Shown piece by piece: positions 26,663-37,197 of a stretch of 64,000 nucleotides of DNA. Source of the stretch: Oscillospiraceae bacterium. GTDB lineage: Bacteria > Bacillota > Clostridia > Oscillospirales > Oscillospiraceae. The translations under genes and the position numbers were made by a program. The notes beneath the pieces were generated by a model. That model had not been told where the DNA came from. It was given only the letters and a program-made list of their open reading frames with translations, and ran no database searches. Numbering within the stretch: the first letter of the stretch is position 1; each line of letters starts with the position of its first letter. The stretch covers positions 1 through 64,000 of the forward strand of contig CAJTFK010000023.1 in NCBI GenBank assembly GCA_910575505.1, in the 5' to 3' direction.

Positions 26663-27256
26663 TTACAGAACCCCCTTTGTGCTGGGAATCTCATCCAGAT
26701 GCTTGGGGTCGAAGGACACGGCGGCTTTCAGCGTCCTGCCCATGCCCTTGAAAACAGCCTCTAAAATGTGGTGGGTATTCTCTCCCGCCATCTGACGGAT
26801 GTGGAGGGAACCGGGGCAGTTCCGAACAAAGCCCAGCCAGAATTCCTTGGCCAGCTCCGTGTCAAAATCCCCCACTTTGGCGGCGGGCAGGTCCACCGCC
26901 CAGCCCAGGTAGTCCCGGCCGGAGAGGTCTGCGGCGCAGAGCACCAGAGTTTCGTCCATAGGCAGGAGAAACTGCCCGTAGCGGAGGATGCCCCGCTTGT
27001 CCCCAAGGGCCTCTTGAAACGCCCTGCCCAGACAGATGCCGATGTCCTCCGCAGAGTGGTGGTAGTCCACCTGGGTATCTCCGTGACAGGCGACGGAAAG
27101 GTCAAAGTCCCCATGACGGGCGAAAAGCTCCAGCATGTGGTCCAGAAAGCCGCAGCCGGTGGCGACGTCCGCCCTGCCGCTGCCGTCCAGATTCAGGGTC
27201 AGCTGGATTTGTGTTTCCCGGGTGTCCCGGCGGATGGTTGCGGTCCGCATATCCAT
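26663..27256 (-). CDS. hisB: Imidazoleglycerol-phosphate dehydratase
   Basis: It dehydrates imidazole glycerol phosphate to imidazole acetol phosphate. The 197-residue protein has the two manganese-binding repeats (GFLDHMLELFARHG and DYHHSAEDIGICLG; later DLSGRDYLGW and HHILEAVFK). It is monofunctional: the N-terminal phosphatase domain of enteric HisB is missing, and hisK supplies that step. Neighbours hisC and hisH are 9 and 0 bases away. Confidence 0.97.
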   Translation of the reverse strand: MDMRTATIRRDTRETQIQLTLNLDGSGRADVATGCGFLDHMLELFARHGDFDLSVACHGDTQVDYHHSAEDIGICLGRAFQEALGDKRGILRYGQFLLPMDETLVLCAADLSGRDYLGWAVDLPAAKVGDFDTELAKEFWLGFVRNCPGSLHIRQMAGENTHHILEAVFKGMGRTLKAAVSFDPKHLDEIPSTKGVL

Positions 27257-27265
27257 GATTCCCCC

Positions 27266-28330
27266 TTACAACGATTCCAGAATCCGGTCCAGGGCGTCTG
27301 CCAGCGCCGCCATCTGCTCCATGGAACCGATGGTAATGCGGACGAAGTCCCGGAGCCGGTCCCTGTCAAACCAGCGGACCAGAATGCCGTTTTCCTTTAA
27401 TTGGCGATAGAGGTCCCCGCCGGAAATGCGGTCCGACTTGGCGAAGACGAAATTGGCGGAGGAGGGCAGCACCATGAAGCCCAGCCGCTCCAGCTCCCCC
27501 GTCAGCCAGGCCCGGTTTCCCTGAATGGCCTTGCAGCAGGTTTCAAAATACGCGGCGTCTTCCACGGCGGCGGCTCCGGCAATCAGGGAAAGGCGGTTGA
27601 CGTTGTAGGGATTGAAACTGTACTTCACCCGGTTCAGGTCCTCAATGAGGCCGGCGCTGCCCAGGGCAAAGCCCAGACGGCCCCCAGCCAGAGACCGGCT
27701 CTTGGACATGGTCTGGACCACCAGAAGGTTATCGTAGCGGTAGAGCATGGGAACACAGCTCTCCCCGCCGAAGTCCACATAGGCCTCGTCCACCACCACC
27801 ACCCGGCTGGGGTCCTTCTCCAGCAGCCGCTGGATGTCCGTCCGGGAAATGGCCATACCGGTGGGGGCGTTGGGGTTGGCGATGAAGATGGTCCCGGGGA
27901 AATCCATGTAATCCTCCACATTCAGGGTGAAGTCCTCCCGCAGGGGAATCCGCTCTGCCTCCAGCCCGAAAAGGGCGGTCTGAGCCTCGTAAAAGCCATA
28001 GGTGATGTCGGCAAAGGCGGCGGGCTTTCCCTGGCCGCAGAAGGCCCGGAAGGCAAAGGCCAGGATTTCGTCAGAGCCGTTGCCGGTGATGACGTTTTCG
28101 GGCTGGAGCTCATAGTATTTGGCAATGGCGGCATTCAGGGCGGCGCATGCGGGGTCGGAATACAGATAGAGCTTTTGCAGCTCGGCCTTGCTGACGGCCT
28201 TGACCACACGGGGGGAGGGAGGGAAGGGGCTTTCATTGGTATTCAGCTTGATGTATTGCTGGTCCTGAGGCTGCTCACCTGGGGTGTAAGGGTCCAGGCG
28301 CCGGGCCTCGAGGGAGAGAAATTTACTCAT
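27266..28330 (-). CDS. hisC: Histidinol-phosphate aminotransferase
   Basis: A PLP fold-type I aminotransferase that makes histidinol phosphate. The 354-residue protein has LNTNESPFPPSP, GNGSDEILAF, NPNAPTG, DEAYVDF, and the PLP lysine in QTMSKSRSLAGGRLG. I start at ATG 28330 (AGAAGG upstream) rather than the TTG three codons earlier. A near-perfect 24-bp palindrome stands between it and the upstream gene. Confidence 0.96.
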   Translation of the reverse strand: MSKFLSLEARRLDPYTPGEQPQDQQYIKLNTNESPFPPSPRVVKAVSKAELQKLYLYSDPACAALNAAIAKYYELQPENVITGNGSDEILAFAFRAFCGQGKPAAFADITYGFYEAQTALFGLEAERIPLREDFTLNVEDYMDFPGTIFIANPNAPTGMAISRTDIQRLLEKDPSRVVVVDEAYVDFGGESCVPMLYRYDNLLVVQTMSKSRSLAGGRLGFALGSAGLIEDLNRVKYSFNPYNVNRLSLIAGAAAVEDAAYFETCCKAIQGNRAWLTGELERLGFMVLPSSANFVFAKSDRISGGDLYRQLKENGILVRWFDRDRLRDFVRITIGSMEQMAALADALDRILESL

Positions 28331-28362
28331 GGAAAACAACCTTCTTTCAATTAGGTATTCCT

Positions 28363-28386
28363 GAATTGGAAATTAATTTCCGATTC
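28363..28386. other. Intercistronic palindrome in the his operon
   Basis: GAATTGGAAATT / AATTTCCGATTC is a 24-base palindrome with one mismatch pair, in a gap between two operon genes. There is no T run, so it is more likely an RNA-processing or stability hairpin or a protein-binding site than a terminator. Confidence 0.5.
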
Positions 28387-28387
28387 C

Positions 28388-29026
28388 TCAGTAGTTATGG
28401 TTCTCCTCCCGGTACTGGAGGGGAACGCCAAAGCCTGCCATAACATCCAGAAGGACTTGCATCTGCTCCTCACTCAAATCACGGCAGGAAATATTCAGCA
28501 CATGGTCCGGATGGGGATTGTTCCGCCCGCCATACCAGAAGAGCCAGAAATGGATATCGCTCCAGGGGTTCGGCTGGTCCAGGCAGTCCATGCGAAGGCC
28601 CTCCGGCTGGCATTTTTCCCACACATGCGCTTCAAAACCGGGAACGGAACGGAGGGCCTCTGTGATTTTCTCCACGGGAAGTGGAATCAACGCTTTCATC
28701 TGGTTGCCCAGACGGTACTTCTCGTAAACCATTTTCGGGTCCAGCGCCGCGCCGGGCTTCAGCCGGTAAAACACCAGATTCACATTGGTCACCGGCGGAT
28801 AGTCCCCGTGAAAGAGGAAATAGACCGTCTCCTCCAGGGAATTATGGCTGGAGCATTCAAAGCAGAGTTCCCGCACATCTTCGGCGGTCCAGTTCTGTCC
28901 GGTCAGCTCGTTCAGTTCCAGGACCTCGTCCGCCTCCGGCAGGGAATCCTCCCAGGGGCCGCAGCCCCACTCATAGTCCCACCGCTCCACCAGTTCCATG
29001 ACGCGCCTGAAATTCTTTTCCTCCAT
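28388..29026 (-). CDS. Unknown soluble protein in the his operon
   Basis: I place the start at ATG 29026 (MEEKNFRRVMEL), with AAAGAGGG upstream, 1 base after the hisD stop region; the frame is open further upstream only as read-through. The 212-residue acidic protein is rich in Trp, Cys and His pairs (WDYEWGCGPWED; ECSSHNS; WSDIHFWLFWYGG; HPDHVLNIS). No signal peptide or membrane helix. The His/Cys pairs may be structural. Not recognised. Confidence 0.6.
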   Translation of the reverse strand: MEEKNFRRVMELVERWDYEWGCGPWEDSLPEADEVLELNELTGQNWTAEDVRELCFECSSHNSLEETVYFLFHGDYPPVTNVNLVFYRLKPGAALDPKMVYEKYRLGNQMKALIPLPVEKITEALRSVPGFEAHVWEKCQPEGLRMDCLDQPNPWSDIHFWLFWYGGRNNPHPDHVLNISCRDLSEEQMQVLLDVMAGFGVPLQYREENHNY

Positions 29027-29027
29027 G

Positions 29028-30305
29028 TCAGCCCTCTTTTCTTGAGAGTGCCGACCGGGCATGACCCTCCAGACCCTCCCGCCAGGCAAAGTCCGCAACC
29101 CGGTCCGCGCAGGCGTTCAGCGCCGCCTGGTCATAGCAGAGGAAGCTGGAGCGCTTCATGAAATCGTCCACCCCCAGGGGGCTGGAGAACCGGGCGGTTC
29201 CGGAGGTGGGCAGGGTGTGGTTGGGCCCGGCGAAATAGTCCCCCAGGGCCTCCGGCGTGGACCGGCCCAGGAAGACGCTTCCGGCGTTTCTGATTTGGGG
29301 AAGCAGGGCAAACGGATCGTCCACGCACAGCTCCAGATGCTCCGGGGCGATGCGGTTGACAACCTCCACCGCTTTGTCCAGGCTGTCCGTCACAATGATT
29401 TTTCCGTTGTCCTCAATGGACTGGCGGGCAATCTCCTTCCGGGGCAGGTTCTCCAGCTGCCGCTCCACTTCCGCCTGAACGGACTCCGCCACGCGGCGGC
29501 TGTCCGTCACCAGCACCGCCGAGGCCAGCACATCGTGTTCCGCCTGGCTCAGCAGGTCCGCCGCCGCCCACATGGGATTGGTTTTCCCGTCGGCCAGCAC
29601 CAGAATCTCGCTGGGTCCGGCAATCATGTCGATGTCCACCTGACCGAAAACCTTCCGCTTGGCGGTAGCCACAAAAATGCCGCCGGGGCCCACAATCTTG
29701 TCCACCCGGGGCACGGTCCCGGTGCCATAGGCCAGCGCCGCCACCGCCTGTGCCCCGCCAATCTTGAAGACCTCCGCAGCCTCCGCCAGCTCTGCCGCCA
29801 TGAGAGCCTCCGGGCTGACGGTTCCATCCTCTCCCGGCGGTGTGACCACAACAATCTCCCCCACCCCGGCAATCCGGGCCGGAATCACGTTCATCAGTAT
29901 CGTGGAGGGAAAGGCCTCCGGGCTCCGGGGCACGCAGACGCCCACCTTTTCAATGGGGGTCCACCGCTGGCCCATGATGACCCCCGCCCGGTCTGTCAGA
30001 ATAAAATCATTGTGCCTCTGCCGCTCATGGAAGCGCCGGATGTTCTCCGCCGCCTCTCTCAGCGTCTCCATGAAATAAGGGTCCACCGCCTTCCGGGCGG
30101 CGGCAAACTCTTCGGCGCTCACCCGAAGATCAGCCAGCTTCACGCCGTTGAACCGCTCCGTATACTCCAGCAGGGCGGCGTCCCCCCGCGTCCGTACCTC
30201 CCGGATAATCGTGTCCACGGCCTGGGAAACGTCCTCCGCCCCCCGGATGTCCCGGCACAAAAACTCCTCCGGAGACAAACTGTCAAACTCCAGAATTTTC
30301 ATCAT
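29028..30305 (-). CDS. hisD: Histidinol dehydrogenase
   Basis: A zinc enzyme that oxidises histidinol to histidine in two NAD-dependent steps. The 425-residue protein has the family signature around residues 220-260 (VDKIVGPGGIFVATAKRKVFG, DMIAGPSEILVLAD), AEHDVLASAVLVT with a metal ligand, and PEHLELC with the catalytic Glu-His. It overlaps the hisZG stop by 4 bases. Confidence 0.97.
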   Translation of the reverse strand: MMKILEFDSLSPEEFLCRDIRGAEDVSQAVDTIIREVRTRGDAALLEYTERFNGVKLADLRVSAEEFAAARKAVDPYFMETLREAAENIRRFHERQRHNDFILTDRAGVIMGQRWTPIEKVGVCVPRSPEAFPSTILMNVIPARIAGVGEIVVVTPPGEDGTVSPEALMAAELAEAAEVFKIGGAQAVAALAYGTGTVPRVDKIVGPGGIFVATAKRKVFGQVDIDMIAGPSEILVLADGKTNPMWAAADLLSQAEHDVLASAVLVTDSRRVAESVQAEVERQLENLPRKEIARQSIEDNGKIIVTDSLDKAVEVVNRIAPEHLELCVDDPFALLPQIRNAGSVFLGRSTPEALGDYFAGPNHTLPTSGTARFSSPLGVDDFMKRSSFLCYDQAALNACADRVADFAWREGLEGHARSALSRKEG

Positions 30306-31876
30306 GAGACCGCCGCCTCCTTCAATTTCTTCAGCAGCGCTTCTATCTCCCGGCCCTTGAACTGGAAGCTGGCCCGGTTGGCGATGAAGCGGGCGGAGAT
30401 AGGCATAAACTCCGTCAGCACCTTCAAATGATTCTCCCGCAGGGTGGTCCCGGTTTCCACGATGTCCACAATCACATCGCTGAGGCCCAGCAGAGGGGCC
30501 AGCTCAATGGAGCCGTTGAGCTTGATGATGTCGATGTCCCGGCCCCGGGCGGCGTAATAGCTTTTGGCAATGTTCACGAATTTCGTCGCAACCCGAAGCG
30601 TGCGGCTGGAGTCGTCGGCAAAATCCTCCGGCCCCGCCACGCACATGCGGCACTTCCCCAGACCTGTGTCCATCAGCTCGTAAACATCGGCGCCGGATTC
30701 CTCCAGAATATCCTTGCCCACGATGCCGATGTCCGCCGCGCCGTGCTCCACATAAATCGCCACATCGCTGGGCTTCACCAGGAAGTAGCGGATACCGGCG
30801 GCGGGGTTCTCCACCACCAGTTTCCGGCTCTCGTTGTAGTCCTCGGGGCAGCCGTAGCCCACGCCCGCAAGGAGATTATAGACCTTGTCCCCCAGCCGGC
30901 CCTTGGGCAGAGCCACATTCAGCATCACCGGCTCTTCCCGCTCCACAGCGTCCCCCAGGCGGTCCAGCTCGTCCAGGTACAGGGCGAAGCCCACGGCCTT
31001 CCCGCCGGGGCGGAACTGCTCCGCCAGGGGGTCGTACCGTCCGCCCTGCAGCACCGCCCGGGGCAGACCTGCCAGATAGCCTTGCAGAACCAGGCCGTTG
31101 TAGTAATCCATGTCGTTGACCAGGGACAGGTCCAGCCGCAGGCGCTCCGTCTGTCCCTCCGCCGCCAGAGCCTCGCAGAGGGCCCGCAGCTCTGTCAGCG
31201 CCGCGCCCATGGCGGCGTTGAGGGCAATGGGCTCCGCCGCCTCCAGCACGGATTCCCAGTCCCCGGAGAGGGTCCCCAGCCGCCTCAGAGCGTCGGCCCC
31301 TTGGCGGGAAAGTCCCGCCGCCTCGGAGGCGTCCTGAAGCTCGTGGAGATTCCGGTCCCGGAGGCAGGCCAGCAGCCGGGGGCGGATGTGCTCCGGGGCC
31401 CCCACGGCGTCCAGAAGGCCCGTGACAAAGCCCATATGGCTGAGCTCCAGCACAAAGTCCCGGCCCGTCAGGGCCAGCGACCGCCAGGCCAGGGACACCG
31501 CCTGAGCCGTGACGGCGGCGTCCACCGCGCCGATGCACTCCAGGCCCATCTGCCGGATTTCCTGGAAGGTGTGGCTCTCCTGGCTGGGGCGGTAGACATT
31601 TTCCAGATAGTAGAAGCGGCCGCAGCCTCCCGCCTCATACTGGGCGTTCTTGGCGATGGAGAGGGTCACGTCCGGCTTCAGAGCCAGCAGCCGCCCGTCC
31701 AGATCCGTGAAGGTGATGACCTGGTCGGAGGCCAGAAACCGCCGGTTTTCCTGATAGAGGCCGTATTCCTCAAACCGGCCCATGTGATACTGGCGGAAGC
31801 CCGCCTGCTCGTACAGCAGCCTCAGCTGCAAAGAGACCCGCTCCTGAGGCCTAAGAATGTTCAGATCCAGTTCCAT
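30302..31876 (-). CDS. hisZG: HisZ-HisG fusion: ATP phosphoribosyltransferase regulatory and catalytic parts in one chain
   Basis: The first step of histidine synthesis joins ATP and PRPP and is feedback inhibited. Residues 1-~315 match HisZ, the histidyl-tRNA-synthetase-like regulatory subunit (LALKPDVTLSIAKNA, YYNGLVLQGY, QGGRYDPL). Residues 318-524 match short-form HisG (LPKGRLGDKVY, DVAIYVEHGAADIGIVGKD, ETGTTLRENHL). In most bacteria with HisZ they are separate proteins forming a hetero-octamer; here the join is in frame with no stop. The start at ATG 31876 has AAGGAGG upstream. It opens the operon. Confidence 0.93.
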   Translation of the reverse strand: MELDLNILRPQERVSLQLRLLYEQAGFRQYHMGRFEEYGLYQENRRFLASDQVITFTDLDGRLLALKPDVTLSIAKNAQYEAGGCGRFYYLENVYRPSQESHTFQEIRQMGLECIGAVDAAVTAQAVSLAWRSLALTGRDFVLELSHMGFVTGLLDAVGAPEHIRPRLLACLRDRNLHELQDASEAAGLSRQGADALRRLGTLSGDWESVLEAAEPIALNAAMGAALTELRALCEALAAEGQTERLRLDLSLVNDMDYYNGLVLQGYLAGLPRAVLQGGRYDPLAEQFRPGGKAVGFALYLDELDRLGDAVEREEPVMLNVALPKGRLGDKVYNLLAGVGYGCPEDYNESRKLVVENPAAGIRYFLVKPSDVAIYVEHGAADIGIVGKDILEESGADVYELMDTGLGKCRMCVAGPEDFADDSSRTLRVATKFVNIAKSYYAARGRDIDIIKLNGSIELAPLLGLSDVIVDIVETGTTLRENHLKVLTEFMPISARFIANRASFQFKGREIEALLKKLKEAAVS

Positions 31877-31917
31877 GGGGTTCCTCCTTGTGGGGCCGCG
31901 CCCCATTGATGGACTTT

Positions 31918-31946
31918 AGTGTACTCCGGTTTTTTATTAAAGTAAA
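31918..31946 (-). promoter_or_regulatory. Likely promoter of the his operon
   Basis: On the minus strand TTTACT (31941-31946) and TACACT (31918-31923) have exactly 17 bases between them in an AT-rich patch 42 bases before the hisZG start. I see no T-box or leader-peptide attenuator. Confidence 0.45.
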
Positions 31947-31981
31947 GCGCTAATTCGGTAGCGAAATAGAATTTTCTGTTT

Positions 31982-32467
31982 TTAACAAAAGTTCGGGGTT
32001 CTGCCAGACGATTTTGCACATACCGACGGGAAAACGGCTCCCGTCCAAGGGGCGTCCGGGTTCTGCACGGCGGAGGGCTGTTTCCATATGACATAATAGT
32101 CATTGATGGCGGAATAAAGGGTCTGCGGGCGGGAGCCAACAAATTCAGCTTCTCTTCTGCGGCTCCGATACTTTGGGGAGCGCCTTGCGATGTCCCTCAA
32201 ATCCAGACTTTTTCCGCTTCCGCGGAAATGCCACTGCTTTGCACGTTCAGCGGCGGAACCGCTTTCCATCCATTGCAGCCATTCCGCCCAATGGTCCATG
32301 ATCTGCCGCTGCTGTTCCTGTGAAACCGGCGTCAGGTCATACTGGTTCAGCCAGCAGTCCCGTTCCTCGGAAAAGACCCTCTCATAAATGCAGGTTTCCT
32401 CCCCATACCCGGCGGTTCCCAGCACCGGGCCGTCCCACCAGTCGTTAATTGTGTATACAGCATCCAT
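31982..32467 (-). CDS. Unknown soluble protein after fumC
   Basis: The 161-residue frame is 15 bases after fumC on the same strand. It is rich in Trp (WWDG, WAEWLQWMES) and charged residues, with no signal peptide. No family is evident and no T-run hairpin follows. It could be a real small gene of a lineage-specific family; codon use looks normal for the neighbourhood. Function unknown. Confidence 0.5.
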   Translation of the reverse strand: MDAVYTINDWWDGPVLGTAGYGEETCIYERVFSEERDCWLNQYDLTPVSQEQQRQIMDHWAEWLQWMESGSAAERAKQWHFRGSGKSLDLRDIARRSPKYRSRRREAEFVGSRPQTLYSAINDYYVIWKQPSAVQNPDAPWTGAVFPSVCAKSSGRTPNFC

Positions 32468-32482
32468 CCTGTTCCATCGCTG

Positions 32483-33841
<1,359 letters not shown>

Positions 33842-33881
33842 AGCGTTCCTCTCCGTTTTGTCAAAGATTTGCGATGCTCCT

Positions 33882-33910
33882 ATTATATCGGGAAGCGGGG
33901 ACAAACGCAA
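33882..33910 (-). promoter_or_regulatory. Promoter of fumC
   Basis: On the minus strand TTGCGT (33905-33910) and TATAAT (33882-33887) are 17 bases apart, 41 bases before the fumC start. The rest of the gap to 34182 shows no other gene. Confidence 0.6.
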
Positions 33911-34182
33911 GTCGGGGAAGCGGCAAACATTTTCCCTCAGCGCGGCCCTTTGCTGGCTGTTTTGACAGAGACGCTTCCCATCCGGCCGCAGGTTCAAACA
34001 CGCCGCCGCCCGTGTCCCGCCGTTTTCGCCAATTGCGCTAAAAAGAGCGGCGGCAGAAGGTTGGCTTTCTGCGTCTTCGCCACTTGCCAAGAAAAACAGG
34101 GCTTGATAAAATATTGTTACGCAGCTATGCGGCAGGACTGCGGCCCTGGCCGTTCCCAAACACAACAGATATGAGGTGCTAT

Positions 34183-34839
34183 ATGTATCGTACCGTAATT
34201 TTCGACTTGGATGGAACCCTGCTGGACACCATCGAGGACCTGGCCGGAGCGGGAAATTGGGTTTGCCGGCGGAACGGCTGGCCGGAGCACAGCGTGGAGA
34301 CATTCAAGACCATGGTGGGACACGGAATTCCCAATCTGGTCTCCCGGTTTTCCCCGGAGAACTGCCGCAGCCCTCTGATGCTGATGAACACCCTGTCTCA
34401 GTTCACCGCGTATTACGGCGCTCACAACATGGAAAAAACCCACCCCTATCCCGGCATCCCGGAGCTGGCGGCACGGCTGAAGGCCGCCCGGATTCAGCTG
34501 GCGGTCTACTCCAACAAGGCCGACGGATTCAGCCAGGAGATCATCGACCACTACCTGCCCGGCCTGTTTACCCTGGTCCGCGGAAAGGTGGACGGCGTGC
34601 CGGTAAAGCCGGACCCCGCCGGTATTTGCAGCGTCATGCGGGCCCTGGAGGCGGAGACCGACGAGACCCTGTTCGTGGGAGACAGCAGCGTGGACATCCA
34701 GACCGGCCACAACGCACGGCTGATGACCTGCGGCGTCACCTGGGGCTTCCGCTCCCGGGAATCCTTGGAGGCCGCCGGGGCGGACTACCTGGCGGACACC
34801 ATCGAGGAGCTGGAGTCTGTCATCATGGAGCGCTCATGA
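34183..34839 (+). CDS. HAD-superfamily hydrolase, phosphoglycolate-phosphatase-like
   Basis: The 218-residue protein has the HAD catalytic motifs: [10 protein letters not shown] with nucleophile Asp9, the YSNK motif (Ser-Asn), a Lys in KPDP and the acidic FVGDSSVD. With a helical cap domain it fits subfamily IA (phosphoglycolate phosphatase/beta-phosphoglucomutase group). Start ATG 34183 has GAGGTG upstream. The stop overlaps the next gene (ATGA), so the pair is co-translated. Substrate not determined. Confidence 0.88.
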   Translation: MYRTVIFDLDGTLLDTIEDLAGAGNWVCRRNGWPEHSVETFKTMVGHGIPNLVSRFSPENCRSPLMLMNTLSQFTAYYGAHNMEKTHPYPGIPELAARLKAARIQLAVYSNKADGFSQEIIDHYLPGLFTLVRGKVDGVPVKPDPAGICSVMRALEAETDETLFVGDSSVDIQTGHNARLMTCGVTWGFRSRESLEAAGADYLADTIEELESVIMERS

Positions 34840-35216
34840 GTCTGAGCTTCGATCAGGCGGCGGAGCTGCTGGACGAAATCGCGGAGTCCTTCCCCCCTGC
34901 CCTCTTTGACGGGCTCAACGGCGGCGTAAACCTTCTGAGGGAGGCCAAGCCGGACCCGGAGCTGCCGGACCTGTGTATTATGGGCGAGTACTGCCACGAT
35001 CTGCTGGGCCGGTATATCAATCTCTATTTCGGTTCCTTCGCCGTTCTGGCGGAGCAGGAGAGCTGGAGCCCCAAGACCTGGGCCCGGGAGCTGCGCCAGA
35101 CCCTCTCCCACGAGCTGACCCACCACATGGAGGCCCGGGCCGGTCTCCACGCCCTGGACGACAAGGACGCCGCGGAGATGGACGCCTGGCGGAAGGAACT
35201 CGGGGACGAGGACTGA
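34836..35216 (+). CDS. Zincin-like metallopeptidase-family protein
   Basis: The 126-residue protein has a HELTHH motif (HExxH, about residues 90-95), followed by an acidic region with Glu, in the pattern of the small possible metallopeptidases of Firmicutes. The N-terminal part carries [15 protein letters not shown], common in that family. It overlaps the HAD gene by 4 bases. No signal peptide, so it acts inside the cell. Substrate unknown; the third zinc ligand is not certain. Confidence 0.8.
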   Translation: MSLSFDQAAELLDEIAESFPPALFDGLNGGVNLLREAKPDPELPDLCIMGEYCHDLLGRYINLYFGSFAVLAEQESWSPKTWARELRQTLSHELTHHMEARAGLHALDDKDAAEMDAWRKELGDED

Positions 35217-35364
35217 GCCGTCCATCTCCCCCCCAAAAAAATGCCGGAGCCTGTTCCGGCGCATATTGCAGGAGCATAAACGCCCGCCGGGGAAAGCTGT
35301 TTTCCGGCGGGTGTCGGCTTATCACAAGCCGCCAAACCGGAATACAGCGTTGGGAGAAAACGAG

Positions 35365-36127
35365 ATGGAAGACAGGCTCACAATCAGTAAGGGCAGACAG
35401 CTGGCGCAAAAGCGGCTGAAGGTCTTTTTGCAGCCCCTGGGATTCCAGTCCTGTCCGCGTCCTTACAAGCGCTTTCTGCGCGTGCGTGAGGAATGGATAG
35501 ACGAGATATCCTTTTACACCGGTCGCATCCACCGCAAGGTCCTATGCTATATCTTTCTGCGGTTCGCGCCGCTCACCTGGCTCCAGTGCAACCGGGAGCA
35601 GCTTTGGCGGGCAGAGGGAAAACCGGCTTCCGACCTGAATCGGGACTATATACGGCTGCTTGACGAGGGCCCGGACTATTTTGAAGCGGTGGCGGGACGT
35701 TGCCCGTGCGTTAGAGCGGAAGGTTCTGCCTCAGATGGAGCAGATAACGGCGGACCGGTTTCTCTCCCGGCAGTCACAGCCCGGCAACGATACGGGGGAC
35801 CTGTTCCTTTCCTACCGGAATCAGGCGATTGATTTGCAGCATCGCAGTCTCAGCTGTGACCCCATCGCCGCCGGCCACGGCATGGAGCTCTGGCAGCTGG
35901 GCCGGTTCGACGAGGGCATTCCCTATCTGCGGTTTGCCCAAGAGGGATATCAGGCGCAGTTAGCGGGCCTGGCTCCGGAGGAACGGGAGACCTTTCACAA
36001 GCAGTATCTGAAGCTTGCTCTTCTGGACGAGCTGCTGGCGCTGCGGGAACATCAGGAGGGGGATTGGAAACAGGCCATCCGGAAAAAACCCGGCCAGACT
36101 GCGGCAGATTGGTCTATGTATGTGTAA
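35365..36127 (+). pseudogene. Frameshifted unknown gene
   Basis: The start (ATG 35365, GGGAGAAAACG upstream) leads into a frame with an RNA/DNA-binding-like, Arg-rich N-terminal part. Around 35680-35700, in the run GAAGCGGTGGCGGG, the protein pattern moves to another frame: DYFE in the first continues as RWRDVARALERKVLPQMEQ in the second, which runs on to 36127. A single-base change would restore a ~250-residue protein. It is a frameshift mutation or an assembly error. The second half has helix-rich, TPR-like character. Not recognised. Confidence 0.65.
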
Positions 36128-36178
36128 TTCCGGTTCTCGGCGTTTTCCAAAAGCGTCATCACGGGTTACGCAGGAAAA

Positions 36179-36215
36179 AAGGGCAGGGCAAACCGCTGCG
36201 GTCTGCCCTGCCCTT
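36179..36215 (-). terminator. Terminator of the NUDIX gene
   Basis: A perfect 12-bp stem (AAGGGCAGGGCA / TGCCCTGCCCTT), and on the minus strand a T6 run follows, about 54 bases after the gene. Confidence 0.8.
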
Positions 36216-36268
36216 AATCTCTGTATGGCGTCCCGCCATCGAACGTCCTTGCATGCTTAACCCTGCTT

Positions 36269-36796
36269 TTATTGGGTGGGAAACCCAAACTGATGCCGCA
36301 TGTCGAACAGGAACCGGAGAAAGCTCTTGGGATACGGGATGAAGCTCCCCCCGTCCACCATATCCAGGACCTCGTCCAGTCCGGCATAGCGGACGGCGGC
36401 AACCTCCTCCTTCTGACAGATCAGCTCCTCCGGCTTCAGGTCCATGGTGACAATGAAAAAGTCGTCAAAGCCCCCCTCAAAGTTGACCGTCACCGAAGGG
36501 CGGCGGCCGCCGAGGTCCAGGGAAACGCCCAGTTCCTCCCGGAATTCCCGTTCCGCCCCCTGGCGGCTGGTCTCCCCCGCGTCCACGCCGCCGCCTACGG
36601 ACACGTCCCAGAGGCCGGGCCAGATATGCTTTTCCGCCGTCCGCTGCTGAATCAGCAGGCGGCCCCGGCTGTCAAAGAGGCAGACGTGGACCACCATCCG
36701 GTATTCACCGGGCCCCTTTTGGCCCTGCCGCTCTGCCGTTTTCCCCAGAGGGATGCGGTTTTCATCATAAAGGTCCACAAGCTCCTTCACTTCCAT
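36269..36796 (-). CDS. NUDIX hydrolase, isopentenyl-diphosphate-isomerase-like group
   Basis: The start is ATG 36796 (AAGGAGGACGGCGCG upstream; a longer frame is remnant DNA). The 175-residue protein has VDLYDENRIPLGKT at the start, as in the NUDIX proteins related to IDI, and a full Nudix box (GGGVDAGETSRQGAEREF then REELG, about 69-91) that binds magnesium and the diphosphate. It probably hydrolyses a nucleoside diphosphate or similar substrate; which one cannot be read. A terminator follows. Confidence 0.88.
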   Translation of the reverse strand: MEVKELVDLYDENRIPLGKTAERQGQKGPGEYRMVVHVCLFDSRGRLLIQQRTAEKHIWPGLWDVSVGGGVDAGETSRQGAEREFREELGVSLDLGGRRPSVTVNFEGGFDDFFIVTMDLKPEELICQKEEVAAVRYAGLDEVLDMVDGGSFIPYPKSFLRFLFDMRHQFGFPTQ

Positions 36797-37197
36797 CGCG
36801 CCGTCCTCCTTCTGCCGCCGGGCCGTGTCGTAATCGCCGCCCCGCCGGTAAAAGGGACAGGCGGTTTGGGTCTGCTGAAGGAACCAGGCCATATCGCCCC
36901 CGTCCAGGTCCGCCTCGCAGACCTATGTGTCCAGCTCCTCTGATAAGGCCGGCTCTGCGCCAGTCGCCGGGGTCCAGCCAGCCCTTGGGACAGCCTCAGC
37001 GGCGGTTGTAATTTGTAGTTTTGAAAATATAGATGGTCCTCATAGCGGGTCCCCTTACGGCCAATCAATAGAACGCAGTTGACCTGAACATATCGTGCCC
37101 TCATTTCTTTCGTATTTTCGCCGTGACGTTGTCTCAAGAGAACATTTGTCAAGGGGGTTTTCACCATAAAGATGAAATCCCCCCGATAAATTGGAAG
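36797..37197. other. Gene debris upstream of the NUDIX gene
   Basis: On the minus strand a frame ending at the NUDIX start reads as the C-terminal end of a protein (ADLDGGDMAWFLQQ, then CPFYRRGGDYDT). Before it another frame reads LLRQRHGENTKEMRARY. Neither has a start. This looks like the tail of a lost gene joined to unrelated DNA at about 36920-37000. Base composition drops here into the AT-rich gene to the right. Confidence 0.4.
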
